The position numbers and the translations under genes are program-made. A stretch of DNA of 64,000 bases from Aurantiochytrium sp. KH105 (lineage: Eukaryota; Sar; Bigyra; Thraustochytrida; Thraustochytriidae): assembly GCA_003116975.1 (NCBI GenBank), contig BGKB01000168.1, positions 111,931-175,930 of the forward strand, written 5' to 3'. This document shows, one piece after another, positions 17,652-25,895 of the stretch; the first letter of the stretch is position 1; each line of letters opens with the position of its first letter. The notes under the pieces are model-generated. The model saw nothing but the letters and a program-made list of their open reading frames with translations, was not told the DNA's origin and searched no databases.

Positions 17652-19374
17652 ATGGAGTTTATTGCGTATCAAGATGAAGAACAAGTCAGAAATGAACACA
17701 TTATGGAATATAAGTTTATTCTCGCACTCCTTGAAGAATATTACGGATTTGGAGAATCTGAATTGCACTTTGAGATCTCACCTTGCCAACCTGAAGCAAC
17801 CTCTCCTACAAATGAAGTGCCTATCGCGAAGAACGACGACGCGTCCTAAACGTGTGAAGATTAGTACGGACAATCACGAATATGATCGGTTGATTGGCAT
17901 TTACCTCAACATTGTTATGGAGACACTCAAAAGTATCAATGTTCACGAAACGTTTAAAAAACAGTTATTCCTTGCATCAAATCCGATTGAATGCGCAAAA
18001 TGGTCAATTTCTCCAAATGATTTTCGAAATGATTTCCAAGAGATGGCAATCCTTCGTGATAAACTTCTCGTAAGTCCAGGCGAAATGGTAGGAGTTGTTG
18101 CAGCACAATCCATCTCGGAGCGATTTACACAGTCAACTTTGAATTCTTTTCATCTGGCTGGCTCGAAAAAATCAGCTGCTCAACAGGGAATTAAAAGAAT
18201 CAACGAGATATTCGATGCCCTGCGCAAATTACGACAACCCTATTTGCGCCCTGTTGCTGCACTGCATGCAGAGAAACTGATTGGACAAACACTTGAATCA
18301 TTGTCCGATGAATATGGCATCGAATGGATGCCCGAGAACAAGCAGAAACATTTATCACCATTTGTATTATTTTTTGCTCTTTCAAACGAGCTCACATTCG
18401 CAAACTACATCAAGAAAGTACTCCCTTCATTTCCAAAAGTCATTGCGAAAGTATCATATCAAGAGCACCGTAATCGTCTTCTTATTTTCTTTCCTGCGTC
18501 AGATACCAAGTCGAAAATAATGATGCGTATGAGAAAACTCGCCAATAAACACATTTGTGGTGTCAAGAATGCAATCGAATATGATGCAAGCGACCAGACG
18601 CTTTATTTTACCCCGGGGACCAACTGTGTCGATTCTTTCGGGACGAGCTTCTCTCTCGAATCACTTGTTGAGGCATCAGATTTCAAAGTAAATTTGAGTA
18701 CCTTACGAAGCAACGACATTCACTTCATGTTTCATTTTCTTGGCATCGAAGGAGCAAGAGAGTTCATCAAGGAAGAAATCAAATCTGTGCTCGCAAAAGA
18801 GGGAATCACAATCAACCCTCGACACATTCTATTGCTCACAGATAATATGACTTGCAAAGGAAGTATTTTTCCAAATAAATACACTGGCATCGAGACAAAG
18901 GACTCTATCATATTAAAAGCTTCTTTTCAACAAGCAACTGACACTTTCAGAGCAGCGGCTGCGATGCATATTACTGACAAACTCTCTGACACAAGTAGCC
19001 AGGTATTGATGGGACTTACACCCAAAATAGGAACAAATACAGTGCACATCAAAGAGACGTGGACACCCTCGTCACAGAATAATAATAATAACAACGATAG
19101 TGTTTTTAAGCAGCATCTCACATGTCATGCGTACCGACATGACCACAAGCACAACAGCTTTCACGAGGAAGAAGCCGTCTACGTACCAGCATCGCCTGGT
19201 GCCGCTTACACTGCACCAGAATCACCTTTGAATCTCGAGGGTTTTGAAAACAGATTCAACACAATGTACAACGAGAGCAATGAGACCGAAAGTAAGTCTT
19301 TTGAAATCACAAGCAATGATGCACGATACGTTAATAGCGACGATGACAATTTCCTTCAGCCGAACCTACTTTGA
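17652..19374 (+). CDS. RNA polymerase largest subunit, C-terminal half (RPB1-C / A''-like)
   Basis: Residues after about 140 of the main frame show the conserved RPB1 domain 5: PGEMVGVVAAQSISERFTQ and TLNSFHLAGS, and later DNMTCKGSIFPNKYTG, KASFQQATDTFRAAA and LMGLTPKIGTNTV, matching the cleft/jaw and C-terminal clamp of the largest subunit. The catalytic N-terminal half (NADFDGD) is not in this window, so the subunit is split as in archaeal A'/A''. The main frame starts in a poor-looking segment (ATG 17671). A 66-codon frame from ATG 17652 looks more protein-like and ends at TCC TAA 17849; a +1 shift there joins it to the main frame. The C-terminus is an Asn/Ser-rich tail. Confidence 0.88.
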
Positions 19375-19552
19375 AACTGTAAAAGTAAGCAAAAAAGTAA
19401 TTCTTATTTGAATTTTAATTTTGAAAATAGATGACAAATTCACATGAATTCGAAAAAAAAAGAAGAGTCTAAAAAAAAGAACGAATGCGAATAAGTCTTC
19501 CCCATCCACGCCTTTGGTCAGCATCAGCGATTGGCTCGTATCAGTCGGGTGC
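19375..19552. terminator. A/T-rich convergent 3' region
   Basis: Between the tail-to-tail RNA polymerase and 19553-20935 genes lie runs of A and T (for example a 9-A run near 19455) and a short complementary pair around TTTTAATTTTGAAAAT. This is a likely 3'-end formation region for both transcripts; no gene is seen. Confidence 0.3.
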
Positions 19553-20935
19553 TCAGGCTTTCGCCTCCTGCACAGCGTAGATCATGACAGGTTTTGTGTT
19601 CTCATCCCCCTGCTTGATCAACTCGCTGAATTCTTCAATCGTCCGCGTGTCCTTGTGGGCAAAGATTGCATAGAACTTCAAAATTCCAGCCTCTACGTTG
19701 GCCTTACAGTTCGCGAGGAAAGCGTCCTGGCTATCACCAAGCTCGGAAACATTGAATACTGCTGAAATCTTGCGAACAAGCTTCATTTTGTAGCCGGTGT
19801 TGATTGGGTGCCCAACCGTCTCCTTGACATCCACGTCCACCTGACTGGCGTAAAATTGTTTCACGTAGTCAAGCGAAACAGGTACACCTGCAGCTTTGAC
19901 TGTGGCTGCGAGATCAATACCCATGCGAATAACCAAAGCTTCTGTCGTGTAAATCACATCACCGTCCTCGGTCTTGTTTTCTTTTTCATACTCCTCTTGG
20001 TCGAAGTGGTCCGCATAAGGGCTGTTCATCTGAATGGAGTACATGTTGTGCGCGGAGGTGTATCCCAAGACAAACCAATTCTTTGCACACATGACCATCC
20101 GAAGACAGACCTTTGTCCACAGTCCTGTATCCATCATGCCAAAGACATTGTAGGGAGACACAGGCTCATTTACGTTCCGACCAGGCAGCGAACGCAAAAG
20201 CAATGTAAATGCTGTCTTTGTTGCATCGAGGGGACGGTAGACAATATCAATCTCGTTGTTGGATGTATCGCCATTCGATTTGTTGAAACCAACGACGGGC
20301 GGGAGTTCCTTGCGTGTCATGACGAGATTTTCAGCGGGAACATCAAGGTCCAGCGAAGCAAACGAAATCTCGTGAAAGAGAGACTCATCGTTGCTGAGGG
20401 GAAGGACGAAGTACCGGCACATGTACTTGAGGTTAGACTCGTCGGGGAAGTCGCTCATGCGCAGGTTCTTCACAGACGGAACCATGCCCATCTGAGTGCC
20501 TTTGACGTGAGTGTCATAGACATCCTTCTCGAAAACGTTGCATTTGCTCGTGTTCGTTACCTGTCCGGTCTTGTAGAAGATCTTGTTGTTGAACATGCTG
20601 CCTGAGAGATCAACATTGATCACTTTGCCAGGAAAAACGTTGTTGACGTTTTCCGTGGCAAAGCACTTGACGAAGACTTGATCACCGTTCTTGAATGTTG
20701 TAATGATGGATCCATCCCCATCACCATTTTCATAGGTACTATTTTGGGGAGGAGGTACCTTGACGGTCGCTGTCTCACTCAAAATGGCACAAAGGAAAGT
20801 GGGCGCCTTTCCATTCTTTGTATCCGCAATAATACGAAGAACCAGAACGGTCGTCCATTTCACACCTGCCTTGACGCGCGGTTGCGAAGGCGCCATCATG
20901 CTTTCATATCTACGCTTCGCAAGAACGCTAGACAT
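19553..20935 (-). CDS. Putative OB-fold / single-stranded DNA-binding-like protein (460 aa)
   Basis: Starts at an ATG at 20935. The N-terminal 130 residues alternate strands and glycine-containing loops (VKWTTVLVLRIIADTKNG, FKNGDQVFVKCFATE, GKVINVDLSG), as in OB folds. The remainder is a well-mixed globular sequence without membrane spans. Viral ssDNA-binding proteins often have this size and architecture, but there is no diagnostic motif, so the call is tentative. A very good early-type motif (21021-21038) lies about 85 bp upstream, which would suit a replication protein made in quantity early. Alternatives include another abundant nucleic-acid-binding or structural protein. Confidence 0.7.
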   Translation of the reverse strand: MSSVLAKRRYESMMAPSQPRVKAGVKWTTVLVLRIIADTKNGKAPTFLCAILSETATVKVPPPQNSTYENGDGDGSIITTFKNGDQVFVKCFATENVNNVFPGKVINVDLSGSMFNNKIFYKTGQVTNTSKCNVFEKDVYDTHVKGTQMGMVPSVKNLRMSDFPDESNLKYMCRYFVLPLSNDESLFHEISFASLDLDVPAENLVMTRKELPPVVGFNKSNGDTSNNEIDIVYRPLDATKTAFTLLLRSLPGRNVNEPVSPYNVFGMMDTGLWTKVCLRMVMCAKNWFVLGYTSAHNMYSIQMNSPYADHFDQEEYEKENKTEDGDVIYTTEALVIRMGIDLAATVKAAGVPVSLDYVKQFYASQVDVDVKETVGHPINTGYKMKLVRKISAVFNVSELGDSQDAFLANCKANVEAGILKFYAIFAHKDTRTIEEFSELIKQGDENTKPVMIYAVQEAKA

Positions 20936-21020
20936 AATTGCCTAACGTAGCAAGAGAAGGTTCACGGAGGAGGTTGATGTGCCACACACGTGCGCTTCTT
21001 GAATTCTTTGGGAGCTTTGG

Positions 21021-21038
21021 GAGTTGCGGTTTTGCTTT
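21021..21038 (-). promoter_or_regulatory. Early-type motif upstream of putative ssDNA-binding protein
   Basis: In gene sense, AAAGCAAAACCGCAACTC is an exact match to the consensus, 86 bp upstream of the ATG at 20935. The same GCAACTC half occurs in the 35-bp tandem array units. Confidence 0.55.
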
Positions 21039-21074
21039 CTGCTTTGCTTGCTGAAAATCGAAAGAAAAGGTAAA

Positions 21075-21818
21075 TTACATTAAATCTAAAATTAAGTGAC
21101 CCACTTTGAATAACCGGAAAACAGCGTAATAGTAAAATGTCACATCAAACATGGAGTGAATTTCATCGCGAAAAATTGTCACCAAAAATATCAACAAAAG
21201 CAAGGCAAATCGCGTGACCATTATCCGACGTCTATTTCTTTTCACGAAAACAACGGCATCAAAAAACTTGGGGTACGTTTCATACCCGTAGGATTGAACG
21301 AGTCTCGACATATTTAGGTGAATTGTCGCAGCGAACGTTTCGAATTCAAAAGACTCGTCGACAAGCTGGAAAATGCCCGAATAGACCATGTTGGAATCAT
21401 TGAAGAAAATGAAAAGAAAGAATACTCTGAACATTTGAATTGCAACATCGAGGATGCGAAAGTTATAGGTCACGCGATAAATTGGATCCACATTGGTCAA
21501 TATTCTGCAAAAGATGACGTTTAGGATAATTACATTCACTTCCGAAATATGAACAAATAAATTGATGCCATAAACGATGCATTTTAGAAGTGGTAGAAAG
21601 GTCAATGCAGCGAAGACAATTGTTAACGCAAAGAAACAAATGATTTCATGCTGAACTCGCTTGTCTGTTTCTCGTGAGAAATAGTTGAATCGAATTGCAA
21701 CCCCAATAATAGCATTCAATTCTTCATTATACTTTAGCAGAATAAGACGAACGGAATAATACACGAGTGGATAAAGAGTGACCCACAGAGAAAATAGAGA
21801 AAGCTGTCGGTAAACCAT
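21075..21818 (-). CDS. Multi-pass membrane protein (247 aa)
   Basis: The first ATG is at 21818; a GTG a few codons upstream is not preferred. The protein has about five to six hydrophobic segments: near residues 5-30, 55-80, 85-105, 120-145 and two toward the C-terminus (ALLLLIFLVTIF and FYYYAVFRLF). It is rich in Phe, Ile and Arg, with basic loops (KRNRRRIMVTR). No rhodopsin-type lysine motif is seen and it is not like the heliorhodopsin at 28536. It is probably an integral membrane protein of the virion envelope or of host membranes. The early motif between it and the next gene belongs to the neighbour. Confidence 0.65.
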   Translation of the reverse strand: MVYRQLSLFSLWVTLYPLVYYSVRLILLKYNEELNAIIGVAIRFNYFSRETDKRVQHEIICFFALTIVFAALTFLPLLKCIVYGINLFVHISEVNVIILNVIFCRILTNVDPIYRVTYNFRILDVAIQMFRVFFLFIFFNDSNMVYSGIFQLVDESFEFETFAATIHLNMSRLVQSYGYETYPKFFDAVVFVKRNRRRIMVTRFALLLLIFLVTIFRDEIHSMFDVTFYYYAVFRLFKVGHLILDLM

Positions 21819-22006
21819 CAGTCGAACTTTACTTCGATTCACGATGTTGCAAGAAAATATCGTTTACGTTTTCTAATTGTTCTTCTCTTCATCAAATAGA
21901 ACTGATAGCAAGCAATATCGTATATAATAATAAAAGTATTTGTTAATTGTCAAATGCACAAAGTAATTCACTAATTAGTTAGTTAATTCAAATCGTCTCT
22001 ATTTAT

Positions 22007-23080
22007 TTATCCTTGACCGAGCATTACAGTAAACTTCTGACCAGGCTTACCATACTGCAAAGAGGTGCCGACAATTCGTGAACGCATGTCTTCTTCGACT
22101 TTCATGAATGCTTGAAAGGCCTCACCCAATAGCTCCACAGACAAATTGTCCATCAAATTCCTTCGAAGTTTAATTCCCTTCCCAAGGAGTGATGAATCTG
22201 ATGCATTTTCAGTTTCAACAATATCTTCCAAGAGCTTTTTCATATTAACATTTCCCCTTTCATTGTTCAACTTGTTGACAAAATCACCAACGTAGGGATT
22301 CGTTGCAACAATCAACATGAGCTTCAAAAGCGAACCAGAAAGACCGGACAGTCGATCATTTCCCATTCCAAGAGGTTGATTGTTGCCAACACCATGTTCT
22401 GCATCCGATGCAATATGTGGAATAAAACTATACCTTTGTCGAAAGTGTCGAAGCGGGTAAATCATGAGAGGAACCTTGGTGTCTGACCAACCATAACGAT
22501 TCTTCATCTTGTTAAGATCCTCTGCCGAGGGCACGTCCCACAAAACGATGTCTCCGGGAACAAACGAAACGCTACCATTGTTGAAAATATCCATCGTACC
22601 CTGCACACGGACTGTAATTTGTTCCTTCTGCTCAGACTCTTCGTCTGGATTGGGATTTGTGCTTCCGAGAGAAACACCAATGTATCTAATGTTATCCGCA
22701 ATGAGACGATTCGTTCGCGTCTCATCAAGATGTTGCACACGGCCAGGAACACTCTTTACACGAACGTAGGCACCATTCAAGTTCGAAACAACAGGAATAG
22801 CATTCTTCATGAGACTCCCCCGAGGAACAAGACTTCGTCCTGCTTGGAAAACAAGATCACCTCGGTCAATGCGGTTCGCAGCATTGTCCAATAAAGCAGG
22901 TTGCGCATAGAAAGCATGCTCAGCATCGACGTGGTTATTTGCACGCCCCCCGGTGACGGTATTGGCCCGCTGATGGATGCTATACCGTGCAACGAGCTCT
23001 TCCTTATCATGCCTTGCCTGGATAACGACAGTATTTTGGGCAGGATCCTCCCCAAAGTACCCCTTATTGATCATTGCCAT
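22007..23080 (-). CDS. Hypothetical protein, possible virion component (357 aa)
   Basis: A complete gene from an ATG at 23080. The protein is soluble, with a beta-rich centre (QITVRVQGTMDIFNNGSVSF then VPGDIVLWDVPS) and a helical C-terminal third (LLEDIVETEN, FQAFMKVEEDMR). The 'NNGSVSFVPGDIVLWD' block resembles short barrel folds seen in capsid-associated proteins, but this is weak. It is followed on the same strand by the 19553 and 21075 genes and preceded by 23274-24287, and may share late expression with the latter. No early motif is seen upstream; TATA-like catatataat occurs at about 23211. Confidence 0.7.
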   Translation of the reverse strand: MAMINKGYFGEDPAQNTVVIQARHDKEELVARYSIHQRANTVTGGRANNHVDAEHAFYAQPALLDNAANRIDRGDLVFQAGRSLVPRGSLMKNAIPVVSNLNGAYVRVKSVPGRVQHLDETRTNRLIADNIRYIGVSLGSTNPNPDEESEQKEQITVRVQGTMDIFNNGSVSFVPGDIVLWDVPSAEDLNKMKNRYGWSDTKVPLMIYPLRHFRQRYSFIPHIASDAEHGVGNNQPLGMGNDRLSGLSGSLLKLMLIVATNPYVGDFVNKLNNERGNVNMKKLLEDIVETENASDSSLLGKGIKLRRNLMDNLSVELLGEAFQAFMKVEEDMRSRIVGTSLQYGKPGQKFTVMLGQG

Positions 23081-23273
23081 TTTTTATAATTAATTTGAAA
23101 CGAGAATTCAACGGAGAAAATATAGCGAAGAGGACCTATTTCAAGCCTCTCGGCGTTCTGTCTCCCACCCTCTGCAGCGTTTACACTTATACTGCTTTGC
23201 ACGCATTTTCATATATAATAAAGTTAGAAAGAGGCCGAATATTTTTTATTGTATTTGTCAAACCAAGAAGAAC

Positions 23274-24287
23274 TCACACACTCATGGAAACATTTTCCAT
23301 ATTTTTCGCAATGTACTCACAATTGTTGAAGTAACCCATATATCTCGTGTCATCATAAACGGGAACAATAAATCTCAAATCAAAATGCAGCATAAATCGA
23401 ATAGGAACCTTTTGCAACATGTGGACGTCCACACAAAGTCCACTTTGATCAAATGTTGTGACACGATGGTGGTAAATATTACTTGTGAATTGGTGTGCAG
23501 CAGACACATAATCTTCGAAAGGAACACTCACGGTTCCATTCGAATTCCGCGTCTGCTTCTCGACCGGAAACCATGTCACAGGAAAACAGTCGGGTGTGAG
23601 ATTCACCATTTTAATTTTCTTGATGTGTGTTCCGTCCTGACTAATTGGCATATCTGAAATGGTCGGGCATCTCCCGTCACAAAATACAGAATACCGATTA
23701 ATATGCGTACCATACAAGAGCGGTGAACCAACTTTCGACGCAGAACTCGCGCCAGCAACAACGAGAGTAGGTGAAGTTACACTTTCCGCCCCGAGCAGTT
23801 CGTATGAATCTCCGATCGAATCATGCTTCACTGAATGTATGAACGAGTGCTGAGAGCCATTGAAAAAATGAACGGGCTTATTAAGGTCGAAAATCTTCCT
23901 CCAAGGCTCTGATACCGAACCGACTACATGATCGAGACTTGAATTCATAGTGGGAATGTTAGGCATCACTACAGAGCAGGCCAGGTTCACACCGTCTCGG
24001 GGACCCGGAGCCTGGATTTGTGAAATCCTCACCCCTTGCAGAAGAAATTTTGGTTCATACTTTACGTCGTATGGCACGTACGCGTATTTCACGATGCTTG
24101 TAATTTTTCGATTCACCTCGTCAGCATTATCAATAAGGTCGGAGAAACGGAAAACCACACCACTACTACTATCCACACAAGACGCGATTTGATCGGTGCT
24201 AAGAGTAGCTGAGGTACAAATCGGAAAACTCTGTTCCGTAACCGAATAGTTCTTCGCGTATTCCTTTCGCTTATCCACTAGGCTCAT
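23274..24287 (-). CDS. Hypothetical protein, possible capsid/triplex-type protein (337 aa)
   Basis: Starts at an ATG at 24287. It is soluble, beta-rich and similar in size and general character to the 463-1440 product (strand-like runs such as RFMLHFDLRFIVPVYDD near the C-terminus). No signal peptide or membrane span. No motif assigns a function. The size, composition and lack of an early motif make a structural role plausible, but I could not align it to a known family. TGTGACA lies 22-28 bp upstream, and a hairpin-forming element lies about 105 bp upstream. Confidence 0.7.
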   Translation of the reverse strand: MSLVDKRKEYAKNYSVTEQSFPICTSATLSTDQIASCVDSSSGVVFRFSDLIDNADEVNRKITSIVKYAYVPYDVKYEPKFLLQGVRISQIQAPGPRDGVNLACSVVMPNIPTMNSSLDHVVGSVSEPWRKIFDLNKPVHFFNGSQHSFIHSVKHDSIGDSYELLGAESVTSPTLVVAGASSASKVGSPLLYGTHINRYSVFCDGRCPTISDMPISQDGTHIKKIKMVNLTPDCFPVTWFPVEKQTRNSNGTVSVPFEDYVSAAHQFTSNIYHHRVTTFDQSGLCVDVHMLQKVPIRFMLHFDLRFIVPVYDDTRYMGYFNNCEYIAKNMENVSMSV

Positions 24288-25094
24288 TTTGGAACTTCAA
24301 CCAGAATATGTGACATAAATAATGAAAATTTCACATATGAAACAAAATGCACCGACCGATAACCTAGTGATACCACTATATATCTACTAATAGTGTCCGT
24401 TTCCTTTTTTTAAAACGGACACACCAGACTGTCTTTTATGCACGCGAACGAAGAAAATGCAGGTAACACTTGTGGAAGAATCCGATCAGGATCTAGGGCA
24501 AAGCAAACCCCTATCGCGCCGTATACCGATAGTCGCTTCGAGGCAGTTTATATCGACCATAGTCATCGTAGTTGAGACCGGAACGATTATAGAGGCGAAC
24601 AAGACTCTCGGAGCAGTCGCCGACTTCACTGATTGAAGGACGACGACCAATGTACGTTGATTTGAAGACCTGATCTATCGAATAAAGAAACCTAACGCAG
24701 GTGGAGGGGGACGGTGCACGCAGACGGGACCGCGCAACAACATTCGAACAACGTATACACCAGTCGATAGGAAAGCTTGCAGGGGGTCGCATCCTTCTGC
24801 AAGCCTTACACTCTCTCTATCCTTTTTTTCCTACGAATCGACGAAACTTCCATTAACCAACCACCACCACTCATTTGCGTTCTTGTGTCATTTTTGAAGA
24901 AAATCGAAAGTCTGACACAAAAAGGGAAAATCACAAGAGGCTTGCAATAGTTCACTACAAAAGAAGCGAGGCGCACAAAGACAGAAAGATAAAAGGATAA
25001 GGAGAACCGTTGGCGACACACGGAGGTCGGTCGCCGCACCCTCTCTCCATCCTCATAAATAGTGGCTGTAGTGTTCAGTCCAATTGAAGCTACA
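24288..25094. other. 800-bp intergenic region, partly GC-rich
   Basis: No convincing gene is present. The left 130 bp is AT-rich and has TATA-like tatatatc and the hairpin at 24393-24422. From about 24440 to 25070 the sequence becomes GC-richer and less codon-like. A 93-codon minus-strand frame (24511-24792) exists but has an unnatural Arg/Ser/Cys/Tyr-rich composition. A partial early-type motif (AAGCAAACCCCTA, 24501-24513) stands far from any start. An untranslated RNA or a long leader cannot be excluded. Confidence 0.4.
24393..24422. repeat. Perfect 10-bp inverted repeat (hairpin)
   Basis: GTGTCCGTTT (24393-24402) is followed, after a T-rich 10-base loop, by its exact complement AAACGGACAC (24413-24422). 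It sits about 105 bp upstream of the 23274-24287 gene and may be a regulatory site, a transcript end or a structured leader. Confidence 0.6.
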
Positions 25095-25805
25095 ATGGAT
25101 ACATTGAATGTGAACGAGACGTCGGGCGTTGTCAATAATAATGATACGCTCGGCAATAATAAGATCATGTGCAAGAATAAGTTCGCTCAGCGCGTCAAGG
25201 TCAAGAGACATACGGGTGTTCTCGTCTTTCCTTTGCCTTTATTACCAATGAGAGTAGTCTATGAACCCGATTCGTCCCTCGAAATTCCAGTCATGCTCAT
25301 CATGAACGAAGACATGTTCTCACTTTATGGCACAAGGGAGGAACTGGAAATTGAGGCTGGGGTGATTGATCAAATTGATAGGTCAAGGAGCAGCAAGATG
25401 CACGCAACGCTCAAGCGTCATGGTGCTTACGTTCCGAACCACCCAGAGTTTTTTTCACCAAACAACATTGTACCAGTTGTATATACGCTGAAGATTGATA
25501 CCCGAATTAGGGAGCCAATCAATTACAAGACAATTCGTTTTGAAACAACGAATACACAACCATCAATTCGGTTCTTTGTCGAGGTTGGGGGAATCTACGA
25601 AAAGTACGAAGATTACAAAAGGATGCTTCGTTCAAGCTTTGAGAAAATCACGCAGTTGAATATGCAAGATTGTCTCCTCTATTTCAAGCAACTTCACATG
25701 ATAACCCGACGCAATGAGAATACAATGAAAAAAGCTGACGACAACGAAGCTTTTCTGCGGAGAAGCACCACACATAATAGCACAGTTACAGAATTTCTTC
25801 AATAA
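25095..25805 (+). CDS. Hypothetical protein (236 aa)
   Basis: The first ATG is at 25095 (MDTLNVNETSGVVNNND). A polar Asn-rich leader of about 30 residues precedes a basic stretch (FAQRVKVKRHTGVL) and then a globular domain with strand-like segments (RVVYEPDSSLEIPVMLIMNE, PVVYTLKIDTRI, IRFFVEVGG). The C-terminal 50 residues look helical. It has no signal peptide, no membrane span and no recognised family. It is followed by the large glycoprotein gene on the same strand 90 bp away. Confidence 0.7.
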   Translation: MDTLNVNETSGVVNNNDTLGNNKIMCKNKFAQRVKVKRHTGVLVFPLPLLPMRVVYEPDSSLEIPVMLIMNEDMFSLYGTREELEIEAGVIDQIDRSRSSKMHATLKRHGAYVPNHPEFFSPNNIVPVVYTLKIDTRIREPINYKTIRFETTNTQPSIRFFVEVGGIYEKYEDYKRMLRSSFEKITQLNMQDCLLYFKQLHMITRRNENTMKKADDNEAFLRRSTTHNSTVTEFLQ

Positions 25806-25895
25806 AAATTGGTAAACAATAACAACTAAGATATATATGTGCTAGTTTGTAGTTCTATTTTAACATGGAAACGGAACCACGGAATCCACCCTCCG

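Noticed and set aside
24520-24620. Possible tRNA, from a gagaccggaac string resembling a T-loop
   Set aside because: No matching acceptor stem, D-loop or anticodon arm could be found around it.
24511-24792. 93-codon minus-strand frame with an ATG
   Set aside because: Composition is biased to Arg, Ser, Tyr and Cys, with no neighbours or motif to support it, and it falls in a GC-richer non-coding island. It cannot be fully excluded.
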